Assembly: GCF_900156645.1 (NCBI RefSeq)
Contig: NZ_FTOC01000003.1
Coordinates: 124,001 to 188,000, forward strand
DNA: 64,000 nucleotides
Direction: 5' to 3'
From: Salimicrobium flavidum
GTDB lineage: Bacteria > Bacillota > Bacilli > Bacillales > Halobacillaceae
The notes beneath the pieces were generated by a model. The model saw only the letters and a program-made list of their open reading frames with translations. It ran no database searches and was not told the origin of the DNA. Of this stretch, positions 17,642-26,809 are shown in pieces. The stretch's first letter is position 1, and each line of letters opens with the position of its first letter. The position numbers and the translations under genes are program-made.

Positions 17642-20028
17642 CACTGATTCTCCTTTTTCTTCTTAGCCGATTGTTTATTATATAATCCCTGCACCAGGTT
17701 GGATAAGTGCAGAAGCATACCTTTCTTCATCTCAAAGTATGTGTGCTGGAAGATATCGAGACCATCATTCTGATAAAGGCGTATCGGGTCTTCCTGTTGA
17801 TACTGCCGGATGCCGACACCTTCCTTCAGACGGTTCATCATTTCCAGATGACGGATCCATAGCTGATCCATGACTGCCACTGCCCCTTGTTTCAAACGGG
17901 CTTGAAGGATCGGATTCTTCTTCAACTCATCCAACTGTTCTTTGTAGCCGTCGACTGCGCGCTGGGTAAATTCTTTTATATCCTCGATATCTTCGAAGTT
18001 TTTGTCTTTCATGTGAATTCGAACGCTAGGCATGATTCGATTCAGTTCGTTTTCAATATCGGAAAGCGGCCAGTCATCAGGTGCGATTGTATCAGGACAA
18101 TGCTTTTCAATAAGCTGTTCGACGTAGGAATCGAGCATCGGTGCGATGTTGGAAACGGCGTCTTCCTCATGCAGAATGCGGTTGCGGAGTTCATAAACGA
18201 CTTCCCGCTGGTCGTTGATGACGTCGTCGAGTTTAAGCGTGAACTCGCGGATGTTGTAATTGCTTCCTTCACTGATCTTCTGCACAGTGTCGATGAATTT
18301 ATAAATATCTTTATTCATCACTTGGCCTTCTTCATCCGTTTTCAGGGATTTCTTCTTACGTTCCACTTCATCTTCTGCGTACCGGTGCATCATGTCGTCA
18401 TCGATAGAAATGATGAACTGGGTGGAACCCGGGTCTCCCTGGCGGCCGGAACGTCCTTTCAGCTGGTTGTCGATCCGCCGCGCTTCGTGACGTTCAGTAC
18501 CTAAGACGTGCAGGCCACCGACTTCCGCTACATCTTCCCCGAGCATGATATCTGTACCTCGCCCTGCCATGTTCGTCGCAATCGTAATCCTGTTCTTTTG
18601 ACCTGCCATCGAAATGAGGCGGACTTCCTGTTCTACACTTTTAGCATTCAATAGTTCATAGGGGATTTCTTCCTCATCCAGGTATTCAGCGACCTTCTCT
18701 GATTGAAGGATAGAAGTAGTACCGATGAGGATCGGCTGCCCTTTGGCGTGACGCGCTTGTACTTCCTCGACCATTTTCCGGTATTTCTGTTCCGTCGTTT
18801 CAAAAACTAGGTCGGGGTGATCCACCCTTTGCATCGGTTTGTTGCGAGGGATAGGAATGACACCCATTCCATAAACGGTTTCGAACTCTTTCTCTTCCGT
18901 TTTTGCCGTCCCGGTCATTCCGGAAAGGATCGGATACATACGGAAATAGTTCTGAACGGTTACAGAGGCCTGCGTCTTATTCTCTTCTGTAATCTCAAGA
19001 CCCTCTTTCGCTTCAATTGCCTGGTGCAGCCCATCCGAGAGTGTACGCCCTTCCATCATACGTCCGGTGAACATATCGATGAGCTTGATTTCCCCTTCAT
19101 GAACAATGTAATCGACGTCACGTTCGAACATGACATGGGCTCGTACGGCCTGGATAGTGTAGTGGTAAAGCGTCTGGTGTTCCAAATCGAAAAGGTTGTC
19201 GATGCCGAACGCTCTTTCCACTTTGGTGATTCCGTCCTCACTAAGACTGACACCTTTCGTCTGACGGTCGAATGTATAATCGACTTCATTCTTGAAAGAT
19301 TTAGCCAGACGGGCGCACACTTTATGAAGCTTTGCGCTTGCCATCGTTTTACCGGCGATGATTAGTGGCGTCTTCGCTTCGTCGATCAGCACACTATCCA
19401 CTTCATCGACGATGGCAAAGTGATAGGGGCGCTGTACCTGCTGCTGTTTTTGTTGAGCCATGTTGTCACGCAGAAAATCGAACCCGAATTCGTTTCCGAT
19501 ACCGTATGTAATATCCGCCTGATAAGCATCCTGTTTCTGCTTTGGAGAAATCTGAGGAACGTTGAGCCCTGTCGTCAGTCCGAGAAATTCATATAGAGGT
19601 CCCATCGATTCGAAATCGCGTTCGGCCAAGTATTCATTGACCGTAATGACGTGCACCCCTTTCCCTTCAAGGGCACGTAAGTAACTCGGAAGAGTCGCGA
19701 CAAGTGTTTTCCCTTCTCCGGTAGCCATTTCCGAAATATTCCCTTCTGTCATGACAAGCCCGCCGATCAGCTGCACATCAAAATGGCGAAGCCCAAGTAC
19801 ACGTCTGGCAGCCTCTCGCACTACAGCGAAGGCATCGATCTGTATGTCGAAGATACTGGAACCATTGTCGATGGCAGAACGGAATTCTTCGGTTTTTTGC
19901 TTCAATTCTTCATCTGAGAGTTTTTCCATCTCCGGTTCTTTATCGTTGATGGCTTCCACAAGTTTTCTGTACTTATTAAGTTGTCGTTCATGTTTGTCGA
20001 ACAGATTCTTTTTAATGGTTTCTATCAT
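17641..20028 (-). CDS. secA2: accessory preprotein translocase ATPase SecA2
   Basis: The 795 residues carry the SecA ATPase: Walker A GEGKT in TEGNISEMATGEGKT near residue 104, Walker B VDEVDSVLIDEA, and the second RecA fold with [15 protein letters not shown] and DNQLKGRSGRQGDPG. It lacks the C-terminal cysteine/SEC-C tail present in the housekeeping SecA at 46746, as is usual for SecA2. It is coupled to slaP, so this is the S-layer type accessory system. It reads divergently from the amidase gene at 20271. Confidence 0.93.
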   Translation of the reverse strand: MIETIKKNLFDKHERQLNKYRKLVEAINDKEPEMEKLSDEELKQKTEEFRSAIDNGSSIFDIQIDAFAVVREAARRVLGLRHFDVQLIGGLVMTEGNISEMATGEGKTLVATLPSYLRALEGKGVHVITVNEYLAERDFESMGPLYEFLGLTTGLNVPQISPKQKQDAYQADITYGIGNEFGFDFLRDNMAQQKQQQVQRPYHFAIVDEVDSVLIDEAKTPLIIAGKTMASAKLHKVCARLAKSFKNEVDYTFDRQTKGVSLSEDGITKVERAFGIDNLFDLEHQTLYHYTIQAVRAHVMFERDVDYIVHEGEIKLIDMFTGRMMEGRTLSDGLHQAIEAKEGLEITEENKTQASVTVQNYFRMYPILSGMTGTAKTEEKEFETVYGMGVIPIPRNKPMQRVDHPDLVFETTEQKYRKMVEEVQARHAKGQPILIGTTSILQSEKVAEYLDEEEIPYELLNAKSVEQEVRLISMAGQKNRITIATNMAGRGTDIMLGEDVAEVGGLHVLGTERHEARRIDNQLKGRSGRQGDPGSTQFIISIDDDMMHRYAEDEVERKKKSLKTDEEGQVMNKDIYKFIDTVQKISEGSNYNIREFTLKLDDVINDQREVVYELRNRILHEEDAVSNIAPMLDSYVEQLIEKHCPDTIAPDDWPLSDIENELNRIMPSVRIHMKDKNFEDIEDIKEFTQRAVDGYKEQLDELKKNPILQARLKQGAVAVMDQLWIRHLEMMNRLKEGVGIRQYQQEDPIRLYQNDGLDIFQHTYFEMKKGMLLHLSNLVQGLYNKQSAKKKKENQ

Positions 20029-20270
20029 AAGTAAACGCTCCCTGATTTAGTAAAGTCACTAATTCTCATTCTAGCATGAAGGGATAGAAGTGACTAGCAG
20101 TGTGTGGAAGTTTTCAATCAAGGTCTTGTAACACAATTGTAAAACTACGTATGCCTATTTGACTAAATTACAGGGTGCATGTGGAAAAAATGTAGAAAAG
20201 GAAGAGGGCTTCGTGGTATTCTTTAATAAGCGATTATAATGAACAAAATTAACTATTAGGAGGAACCTGG

Positions 20271-21467
20271 ATGTCATCTAGAAAAAACGTCGTCACTCTG
20301 CTGGTCAGTTTCCTGGTTTTATTGATATTACCTTTGGCTACAAACGCTGAAGAAATCACTTTCATCAGTGTAGGAGAAAAAGTGGAAAATGTGGATGTAC
20401 ATAAAGAGTGGAGAATCGATTTCAATATGGATGTCGAAGAATCCAGTCTGAATAAATGGAATATCGAAGTGAAAGAAAAAGGGGTCGGGAGGATCGACGG
20501 AATCGATCCATACGTGGAAGATGGATCGACCGTAGTCGTCCCCGCCCCTGAAGATGGATATAAAAGTGGTGCTACATACACCATTTTTGTAGGTCAAACC
20601 ATCGAATTCAAAAACGGCAAAGATATGAAAGACCGTTTCAAAAAAGTGTTTACCACAGAACGCGAAATTCTAAACCCTGAACCTGACAGAGGAGATGGAA
20701 TTGTTTCTTTCGGTACGGTTACAGCTGATACGCTCAACGTAAGGAAAGGCCCGGATTCTTCGTACAGCCAGCTCGGCTCTTACGCAAGAGGGGACCGCGT
20801 TGAGATTTATGGATATGACGGTTTTTGGGCAAAAGTTGATTATAATGGACAAGAAGGCTGGATGCACAAGAACTTCATGAAACTTCGTTCTGTCAGCGGA
20901 GGCGTGCTTCAGGATCAGCTTATCGTTGTCGACCCGGGGCATGGCGCGCATGATGGCGGTGCCAACTACGGGCAAGGCGTGGAGAAAGAGATCAACCTGG
21001 ATGTCTCGAAACGTGTGTACGACAAACTGGAAGCACGCGGAGCTAATCCGGTCATGACAAGAAGTACAGATACCTTCCTGCGTCTTTCCGAGCGTGTGGA
21101 ATTCTCGGAAGAACGATTTGCGGATCTGTTTGTAAGTATCCATACAAACGCAGCTACCCGCTCAGCTAATGGAGCGGAAACGTTCTGTTACAAAGACGGA
21201 ACTTCGACAGCGACAGAAAGCTGTCTCCTGGCAAAAGAAATCCAGAAACAGCTCGTGAAGATGGCGGACATGAGCGACCGTGGTGGCGGGAAACATGGTA
21301 ACTTCCACGTCATCCGTGAGACGTTCCTTCCGGCTGTGCTCGTGGAACTCGGCTTCATCACGAACTCCGGCGACTATCCGAAGCTGATGTCGGACAGATA
21401 TCGTGAATTGTTCGCAGAAGCGGTAACTCGCGGAATCGAAGAATATTATAAATTGGAAGTGAACTAA
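20271..21467 (+). CDS. exported N-acetylmuramoyl-L-alanine amidase with Ig-like and SH3 domains
   Basis: Cleaves the amide bond between MurNAc and the stem peptide. Signal peptide at residues 1-27. An Ig-like domain spans about 40-135 (VDVHKEWRIDFNMDVEESS). A bacterial SH3 domain spans about 143-205 (ADTLNVRKGPDSSYSQLGSY). Amidase_3 spans about 218-395, with zinc residues in VVDPGHGAHDGG, a glutamate in KEINLD, VSIHTNA, and the catalytic glutamate in LVELGFITN. It is adjacent to and divergent from secA2, which makes it a candidate SecA2 client. TAGGAGG precedes the ATG. Confidence 0.92.
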   Translation: MSSRKNVVTLLVSFLVLLILPLATNAEEITFISVGEKVENVDVHKEWRIDFNMDVEESSLNKWNIEVKEKGVGRIDGIDPYVEDGSTVVVPAPEDGYKSGATYTIFVGQTIEFKNGKDMKDRFKKVFTTEREILNPEPDRGDGIVSFGTVTADTLNVRKGPDSSYSQLGSYARGDRVEIYGYDGFWAKVDYNGQEGWMHKNFMKLRSVSGGVLQDQLIVVDPGHGAHDGGANYGQGVEKEINLDVSKRVYDKLEARGANPVMTRSTDTFLRLSERVEFSEERFADLFVSIHTNAATRSANGAETFCYKDGTSTATESCLLAKEIQKQLVKMADMSDRGGGKHGNFHVIRETFLPAVLVELGFITNSGDYPKLMSDRYRELFAEAVTRGIEEYYKLEVN

Positions 21468-21470
21468 AGT

Positions 21471-21505
21471 TATAGCCCTGGGGGAGACATCCCCTGGGCT
21501 ATTTG
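21471..21505 (+). terminator. intrinsic terminator
   Basis: GC-rich stem ATAGCCCTGGGG / CCCCTGGGCTAT with a short loop, then TTTG, after the amidase gene. Confidence 0.82.
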
Positions 21506-21653
21506 TTTGAAAAAGTTTATTTATCTATTTGAATATTTAAGGTTATTAAATAGATATTGAAATAAATACTGGCCTTTGCATCATTGAAGATGCTGTGTAC
21601 ATAGACCCAGTTTAGCGAGAAGAAATTAGGTAATGTAATACTAAAGATGTCTT

Positions 21654-21682
21654 TTCGGAACCGGGGATACTTGTGGTATAAT
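21654..21682 (+). promoter_or_regulatory. probable extended -10 promoter of tagO
   Basis: TGGTATAAT at 21674-21682 is an extended -10 element; the -35 at 21654 (TTCGGA) is weak. It lies about 85 nt before the tagO start. Confidence 0.5.
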
Positions 21683-21766
21683 TTCTAATGGTTTGTATTA
21701 CATGAAAAGATAACGGTGAGTTTGTTTTATAAAACGAAGGTAACTATTAAATGGAGGAGGGTCTTG

Positions 21767-22822
21767 ATGGAATATCAGGCCTTACTGTTCTGCTTCATCG
21801 CAGCTGTTTTCATCACACCTATGGTGAAGAAACTGGCTGTCTTCATAGGAGCGACAGATAAACCGGACCACAGAAAAGTTCATAAAATACTGATGCCGCG
21901 TCTCGGTGGCCTCGCAATTTTCATCAGCTTTATCCTCGGATATTTCCTGTTCATGCCGGCTACACCTATTTTCTGGCCTGTACTCATCGGTGCGTCACTC
22001 ATCATTGTGACCGGTGTGTGGGACGATATGAGAGAGCTTTCACCGAAGTGGAAACTCGCCGGACAGATAGTTGCAGCTGGGATTGTTGTCTACGCAGGGG
22101 AAGGTATCGTCGTTTCTTTCATCAATGTCCCATTTACGGAGTCTACACTTGAATTCGGGGTATTCAGTGAAATCATAACGATGGTATGGATCATCGCTAT
22201 AACGAACGCGATCAACCTGATCGATGGTCTGGACGGACTTGCCGCAGGTGTCTCGGCTATCGCGCTGCTCACTATTTCAGGGATGGCGATCACGATGGGG
22301 AACGTATTCGTCGTATTCGCCGGTCTGATGATGCTCGGGAGTACCGTAGGGTTCCTTATTTATAATTTTTATCCCGCAAAGATTTTCATGGGGGATACGG
22401 GAGCTCTGTTTCTCGGCTTCATGATCAGTGTGCTTTCCCTGCTCGGGTTCAAAAACGTAACTTTGTTCTCGTTCGTCATCCCGGTCATTATCCTCGGGGT
22501 TCCGATCTCTGACACCGTCTTTGCGATTATACGACGCCGATTGCAGAAAAAGCCGATGTCCGCGCCGGACAAATCACACTTGCACCATAATCTTCTGAAT
22601 CTCGGTTACAGTCACCCGGAGACCGTGCTCGTCATCTACACGATCAGCGCCCTGTTCAGTCTCGCTGCGGTCATCTTTTCCCAGGCGACTTTATATGGTG
22701 CGTTCATCGTGCTCGCGGTGCTCGTGCTGTTACTGGAACTTCTGGTGGAATTCACCGGTCTGATCGGTAAGGAATACCGACCGATTCTGAATCTGTTCAA
22801 AGGACATAAATCGAAGCGTTGA
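21767..22822 (+). CDS. tagO: undecaprenyl-phosphate GlcNAc-1-phosphate transferase
   Basis: Starts teichoic acid and related wall-polymer synthesis by loading GlcNAc-1-P on undecaprenyl phosphate in the membrane. ATG at 21767 has TGGAGGAGG upstream, giving 351 residues. About ten hydrophobic helices; conserved loops VWDDMRELSPKWKL, NAINLIDGLDGLAAG (catalytic aspartates), IFMGDTGALFLG and the HLHHNL motif near residue 282. It stands alone between terminators; Bacillus synteny places tagO close to the LCP ligase and degS-degU, as here. Confidence 0.93.
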   Translation: MEYQALLFCFIAAVFITPMVKKLAVFIGATDKPDHRKVHKILMPRLGGLAIFISFILGYFLFMPATPIFWPVLIGASLIIVTGVWDDMRELSPKWKLAGQIVAAGIVVYAGEGIVVSFINVPFTESTLEFGVFSEIITMVWIIAITNAINLIDGLDGLAAGVSAIALLTISGMAITMGNVFVVFAGLMMLGSTVGFLIYNFYPAKIFMGDTGALFLGFMISVLSLLGFKNVTLFSFVIPVIILGVPISDTVFAIIRRRLQKKPMSAPDKSHLHHNLLNLGYSHPETVLVIYTISALFSLAAVIFSQATLYGAFIVLAVLVLLLELLVEFTGLIGKEYRPILNLFKGHKSKR

Positions 22823-22827
22823 TAACT

Positions 22828-22872
22828 GCAAAAGGACTGCTTTTCTCTTTATAAGAGAAGGCAGTCCTTTTG
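22828..22872 (+). terminator. intrinsic terminator
   Basis: Long stem CAAAAGGACTGC...GCAGTCCTTTTG with an inner TTCTCTT/AAGAGAA extension and a short T run, after tagO. Confidence 0.85.
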
Positions 22873-23124
22873 TATTGTGGAAGGGGTGTTTGAGGTGTTC
22901 GGTAGGTTAAGCAGACTCCGAGTTCCTCATTTGGAGAAGTTATGAGGTGCTCAGTGTAGGGAGAATTGTCTGAGCACCTCATAACTTTGTGGATTGAGGT
23001 GCTCACGGCCGGAGCGGAGCGTTGAACCCTGCGCAAATGTCCAAAAGCTTTTCCCGGGGATGAAGTCATCCAGAAACTCCTGCTTACGCCAGGACGTCTC
23101 CCCGGAGTAATTCATTTTTCTTAT
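22873..23124. other. non-coding gap with repeated TGAGGTGCTC motifs
   Basis: No gene is visible. The stretch holds a perfect inverted repeat GTTATGAGGTGCTCA (22939-22953) / TGAGCACCTCATAAC (22971-22985) and further TGAGGTG(C/T)TC copies near 22886 and 22994. At 23037-23107 is a GC-rich palindromic piece (TCCCGGGGATGAAGTC...) resembling repeat DNA. Confidence 0.6.
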
Positions 23125-23298
23125 GGCTCTGTCATCGTTTATTGTTGATTTTCGTCTCTACGGGTGGAAGCTTGCCGCGGGCATGACGTCAACTTCCGGA
23201 ATCTCCCTATGGTCGATCCCGGGGATTTTCCGTTCATGCCAGTCCCGCAGGCGTCTCCACCCTTCGTCCTTAAAATCAACAACCGGCTTTAACAGAGC
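23125..23298 (-). repeat. MITE-like repeat, copy 2 (inverted)
   Basis: The same ~174-bp element as copy 1 but in the opposite orientation. It begins GGCTCTGTCATCG and ends CGGCTTTAACAGAGC, with GGGTGGAAGCTTGCC and GGCGTCTCCACCC inside. Confidence 0.75.
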
Positions 23299-23387
23299 TT
23301 TTCTTATAAATAGTCCGTTTGAGGTGTAGGCACTTTTGCCGAAAACCATTATAATGGACACAGATTGATAAAAAAGGGGAGTTTCAT

Positions 23388-24854
23388 GTGAAAATGAGAT
23401 GGTTCGGTTTCTTTCTTTTTGCCGCTCTGTTTTTAGGCTTTGCCACCTGTGCCCAGGCAGAGACGAAAGAGTGGGGCGAAAAGATTAATGTAGCGCCGGA
23501 TAAAACATGGAAAATCGAATTCAATACAGAACTCGAAAGATCTTCGGTTAATGATTTTGCAGTTATGGTAGAAGATGAAAACGAAATAGGTTATCCTGTA
23601 ACTGTGACGTTGATGGATGATGATAAGACAGTCAAAGTTGAGCCAGAGACAGATTATCTTGTAGATACTAAATACACTTTACATATTGTAGAGGATCGCA
23701 TCAAAGCGAAGCACGGCAAGAATACGATTCAGAACAAAGTGGAAATGCCTTTTTACGTGTCGAAGGAGTTTCAGCTCGTAACGCTGGATTCCCTTGAGGA
23801 TTGGGATTTCGGCACTTCTTATGACAGTTTGAGTGAAGGAGTGGCCAACGCAGGAGAGGGCCAGGTGATCATTAAGAACGGAAATATTTTTTGGGCTCCT
23901 GAAGGCTCCCAGCTGGTAACGAACGCTTTCACGATTTTTTATACGGATGCTTCCCTCGGGACTTCCTCGACTTATGTGAACGGGCAGGTGGAACTGAACT
24001 ATGTACGTTCTCGTAGTAATGCGATCGAAGCGGAACTGGCCGGGAAGAGAGTGTTCGTCAAACCTGAAGATGTGACGTTCATTCCGGAAGATTTCCAGAA
24101 GATCGAGTCGGATTCCAGACCAGGCGCATCATATTATAGAAATGTGAACGGCACGCTGCAACATACTATCTATCGCGCTTTAAGTAACAGCTATGTAACG
24201 TATAGCTACGGTAAAGCTCCTGACTCCCTCGGGGAAGGGGAAATCGTTACGAGCTGGGACGGTACTACCTTCAACGGCGAAGAAGCGACGTTTTTCAATA
24301 ACCTCGACCTTCGCAGACAAGGGCACTACAACGGAGAGATGCTCGATGAATATATCGCGTCACAGCATCCCGACAGTCCGTTGATCGGTCATGGGGACGC
24401 CTTCGTGACAGTAGCCGAGGAACAGGGTGTGAACGCCCTTTACCTGATGGCCCACGCTATTCACGAGAGTGCCTGGGGCAAGAGTGCAATCGCCCGTGAT
24501 AAGAACAACCTGTTCGGAATCGACGCAGTCGATGGAAACGCCTATGATGGAGCTATGGTATTTGAATCGTTTGAAGGTTCGATTCGCTACCTTGCAGAGA
24601 AAAAACTGACGACTGAGTATCTTGTGGAAAAAGGTGAGCACTTCAACGGCTACACGCTCGGAAACAAATCGACGGGGATGAACGTGAAGTATGCGTCCGA
24701 TCCTTACTGGGGTCAGAAGATTGCAGGACATATGTACAGAGCCGATCAGTATCTCGGCGGTCACGATCAGAAGCTCTTGGAAGATGAAAATTATGAAGTG
24801 ACGGAACGATTCGGAGAAGATGAGGAAAACTCTGAAGAAAAACCTGAAGAATAA
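23388..24854 (+). CDS. exported glucosaminidase with N-terminal Ig-like domain
   Basis: GTG start at 23388, 6 nt after GGGGAG. Signal peptide at about residues 1-24 (ends CAQA). An Ig-like domain spans about 30-125 (WKIEFNTELERSSVNDFAV). The central region is of unknown fold. The C-terminal glucosaminidase (GH73-type) domain spans about 325-465, with the catalytic glutamate in MAHAIHESAWGKSAIA and the NLFGIDAVDG and YASDPYWGQKIA motifs. It is likely to cleave the peptidoglycan glycan chain, like LytD/LytG. The tail is highly acidic. Two terminators follow. Confidence 0.87.
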   Translation: MKMRWFGFFLFAALFLGFATCAQAETKEWGEKINVAPDKTWKIEFNTELERSSVNDFAVMVEDENEIGYPVTVTLMDDDKTVKVEPETDYLVDTKYTLHIVEDRIKAKHGKNTIQNKVEMPFYVSKEFQLVTLDSLEDWDFGTSYDSLSEGVANAGEGQVIIKNGNIFWAPEGSQLVTNAFTIFYTDASLGTSSTYVNGQVELNYVRSRSNAIEAELAGKRVFVKPEDVTFIPEDFQKIESDSRPGASYYRNVNGTLQHTIYRALSNSYVTYSYGKAPDSLGEGEIVTSWDGTTFNGEEATFFNNLDLRRQGHYNGEMLDEYIASQHPDSPLIGHGDAFVTVAEEQGVNALYLMAHAIHESAWGKSAIARDKNNLFGIDAVDGNAYDGAMVFESFEGSIRYLAEKKLTTEYLVEKGEHFNGYTLGNKSTGMNVKYASDPYWGQKIAGHMYRADQYLGGHDQKLLEDENYEVTERFGEDEENSEEKPEE

Positions 24855-24865
24855 TCAACAATGTG

Positions 24866-24896
24866 CCCCGGGGGTCTCTAGCCCCGGGGGTTTTTT
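24866..24896 (+). terminator. intrinsic terminator
   Basis: CCCCGGGG / CCCCGGGG stem around TCTCTAG-type loop, followed by six T residues, ends the glucosaminidase gene. Confidence 0.88.
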
Positions 24897-24900
24897 CGTC

Positions 24901-24930
24901 AAAAAAAGAACACTGCGACGGCAGTGTCCT
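24901..24930 (-). terminator. intrinsic terminator of the LCP operon
   Basis: On the minus strand, GGACACTGC / GCAGTGTTC stem followed by seven T residues, just after the LCP gene. Confidence 0.88.
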
Positions 24931-24933
24931 ATC

Positions 24934-25995
24934 TTACCAGGAAGTCCCGGAATTCGGTGGATCTTCCTCTTCTTCATCATCCTGGGCGAAATCATTTTCC
25001 TCATCGTCCCACGAGTTGTTATTATCTGAATCGAGTTCAGGCAGGCCGAGATGGGTGCGGAGCTCTTCCTGGGTATCTTCAAGACTGTCTTCCTCTGTCT
25101 TGTAATACCAGATGCCGTTATCGGCGAAGCCTCCTTCTCCTTCAAGTTGCATCGTGTCGAATTCGAAGCCATTTTCCTGTAGGAAATAGTCTTTGAACGT
25201 GATCATCTGATCGAAGGACATATTCGTCGTCATATCATCCCCGACCGCATCGATGATGTCATCGTAACTGCGGAAGGAGCTGAAGGACGAGACTTCATTG
25301 GCGATTGCCTTGATGAGGTCCATCTGACGCTGTCCACGTTCGAGGTCACTGTCCTGTTTACGGGTACGTGCCAGGGCCAGCGCTTCCTCCCCGTTCAGGA
25401 GTTGTCTTCCTTCTTCAAGCTGGATCGCTTCCGCCTGGTCTTTGGAGTTCTGCTCCTCCAGGTCGTAAGGGACGTCGTACTTGACGCCACCGACGGCATT
25501 GACTACTTCCACGAACGAATTGAAATTCAGACGCACGTAGTAATCGACCGGCACATCAAGCAATCCTTCGACCGTTTCCACGGTGGAATCAATACCGCCA
25601 TAAGCGTGCGCGTGGGTGATTTTGTCTTTTCGTTCCACTTCCGGGATATAGGTGTAGGTGTCTCGTGGTATGCTCAATAGCTGTACAGATTTATCGTCGT
25701 TATTGAACGTGGCGAGTATGAGGGCGTCCGAGAGATTGTTCCGGTCGTCCTGGTTATCGGAACGTTTCTCACTGGCATCCACCCCTACGAAAAGGACGGA
25801 TAAATGATCTTTGCCGGGAGTTACGGTTGTTTCCCGTTTGTCGGACTTTTCTCCCCGGTCGAGTTCTTCCTGGGCGTCGTTCGTCGAATCGCGTACTTTG
25901 TCCGTCAGGTAAGCACCATATCCTGCCGCCGCCCCGACAAACAAAAGCACGACGAATAGGATGGTCCAAATTATTCGTTTCATCCATTTATTCAT
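24934..25995 (-). CDS. tagV: LytR-CpsA-Psr family wall-polymer ligase
   Basis: LCP proteins attach teichoic acids or other polymers to peptidoglycan at the outer membrane face. The ATG at 25995 is chosen because AAGGAGT precedes it; it gives 353 residues. One N-terminal membrane helix (IIWTILFVVLLFVGAAAGYG), then the LCP domain with the arginine motif SIPRDTYTYIP, the DVPVDYYVRLNF stretch and ALARTRKQDSDLERGQRQ. The acidic tail is rich in Asp/Glu. Synteny with yvyE-degS-degU points to B. subtilis YvhJ/TagV; the symbol rests on that. Confidence 0.85.
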   Translation of the reverse strand: MNKWMKRIIWTILFVVLLFVGAAAGYGAYLTDKVRDSTNDAQEELDRGEKSDKRETTVTPGKDHLSVLFVGVDASEKRSDNQDDRNNLSDALILATFNNDDKSVQLLSIPRDTYTYIPEVERKDKITHAHAYGGIDSTVETVEGLLDVPVDYYVRLNFNSFVEVVNAVGGVKYDVPYDLEEQNSKDQAEAIQLEEGRQLLNGEEALALARTRKQDSDLERGQRQMDLIKAIANEVSSFSSFRSYDDIIDAVGDDMTTNMSFDQMITFKDYFLQENGFEFDTMQLEGEGGFADNGIWYYKTEEDSLEDTQEELRTHLGLPELDSDNNNSWDDEENDFAQDDEEEEDPPNSGTSW

Positions 25996-26002
25996 GTTGT
26001 CG

Positions 26003-26656
26003 CTACTCCTTTTGTTTATCACTCGGGACATCGAGCTCCCTATAGGAAAGGTCCCCTTCCAGGAGTTCTGCCTGGCCGCTGGTGATATTAGTTATCCAGT
26101 CACGGAATTCTTCCTGGTCTTCATTTTCTGTATATAGTACTAATTCCACTTTTTCAAGGTAGTTAACCCTGTCGAGGATGAATTTGGACTGTCTTGCTCC
26201 ATTTTCGACTTTTCCGAGTAGGGAATAATCGATGGTAACGTTCATCTGTTTCATCAGTCGACGCTCCACCATCCCTGTTTCATCGATCGCTTCGGAGACG
26301 GCTCCGGAGTAAGCGCGGATCAGTCCGCCCGCCCCGAGCTTCGTCCCGCCGAAATAACGGGTGACGACAGCGGCTGTATCTTTAAGACCGCGTTTTTTCA
26401 GAACATCAAGCATAGGTACGCCGGCGGTGCCGCTCGGTTCTCCGTCATCGTTCGCTTTCTGGATCAGGTCGTGTTCACCGATCAGATAAGCGGAGCAGTT
26501 ATGCGTCGCATCTTTATGTTTCTTTTTGATCTCATTAATGAACGTATTCGCTTCTTCTTCTGTTTCACAGCGACGGATATAGCCGATGAAACGGGATTTT
26601 TGTATAACTAGTTCTTTTTCTCCTTCGGGTTTTACCGTATAATAAGAATTCAGCAT
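26003..26656 (-). CDS. yvyE: YigZ/IMPACT family protein YvyE
   Basis: The ATG at 26656 (MLNSYYTVKPEGEKE) is chosen by match to the Bacillus family N-terminus and GGGAGG upstream; earlier starts would add an atypical 72-residue extension. 217 residues. The IMPACT signature is present: THNCSAYLIGE, NDDGEPSGTAGVPMLDVL, then VVTRYFGGTKLGAGGLIRAY. Related to regulators of translation stress, but the bacterial role is unsettled. It ends 7 nt before the LCP start, so one operon, and is divergent from degS. Confidence 0.9.
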   Translation of the reverse strand: MLNSYYTVKPEGEKELVIQKSRFIGYIRRCETEEEANTFINEIKKKHKDATHNCSAYLIGEHDLIQKANDDGEPSGTAGVPMLDVLKKRGLKDTAAVVTRYFGGTKLGAGGLIRAYSGAVSEAIDETGMVERRLMKQMNVTIDYSLLGKVENGARQSKFILDRVNYLEKVELVLYTENEDQEEFRDWITNITSGQAELLEGDLSYRELDVPSDKQKE

Positions 26657-26809
26657 AGTATTATTTGCCTCCCAAAACTCTATTATATACAGGAAGAGTC
26701 GTATCGGCAAATGAAGAAAAAGGTTTTTTTGAAGAAATGACTTTCCACCCCCATAGAATGACTTAGGCAAAACGAATGAAATATAAGGCAAGAATGGAGG
26801 ACGGTTCCG

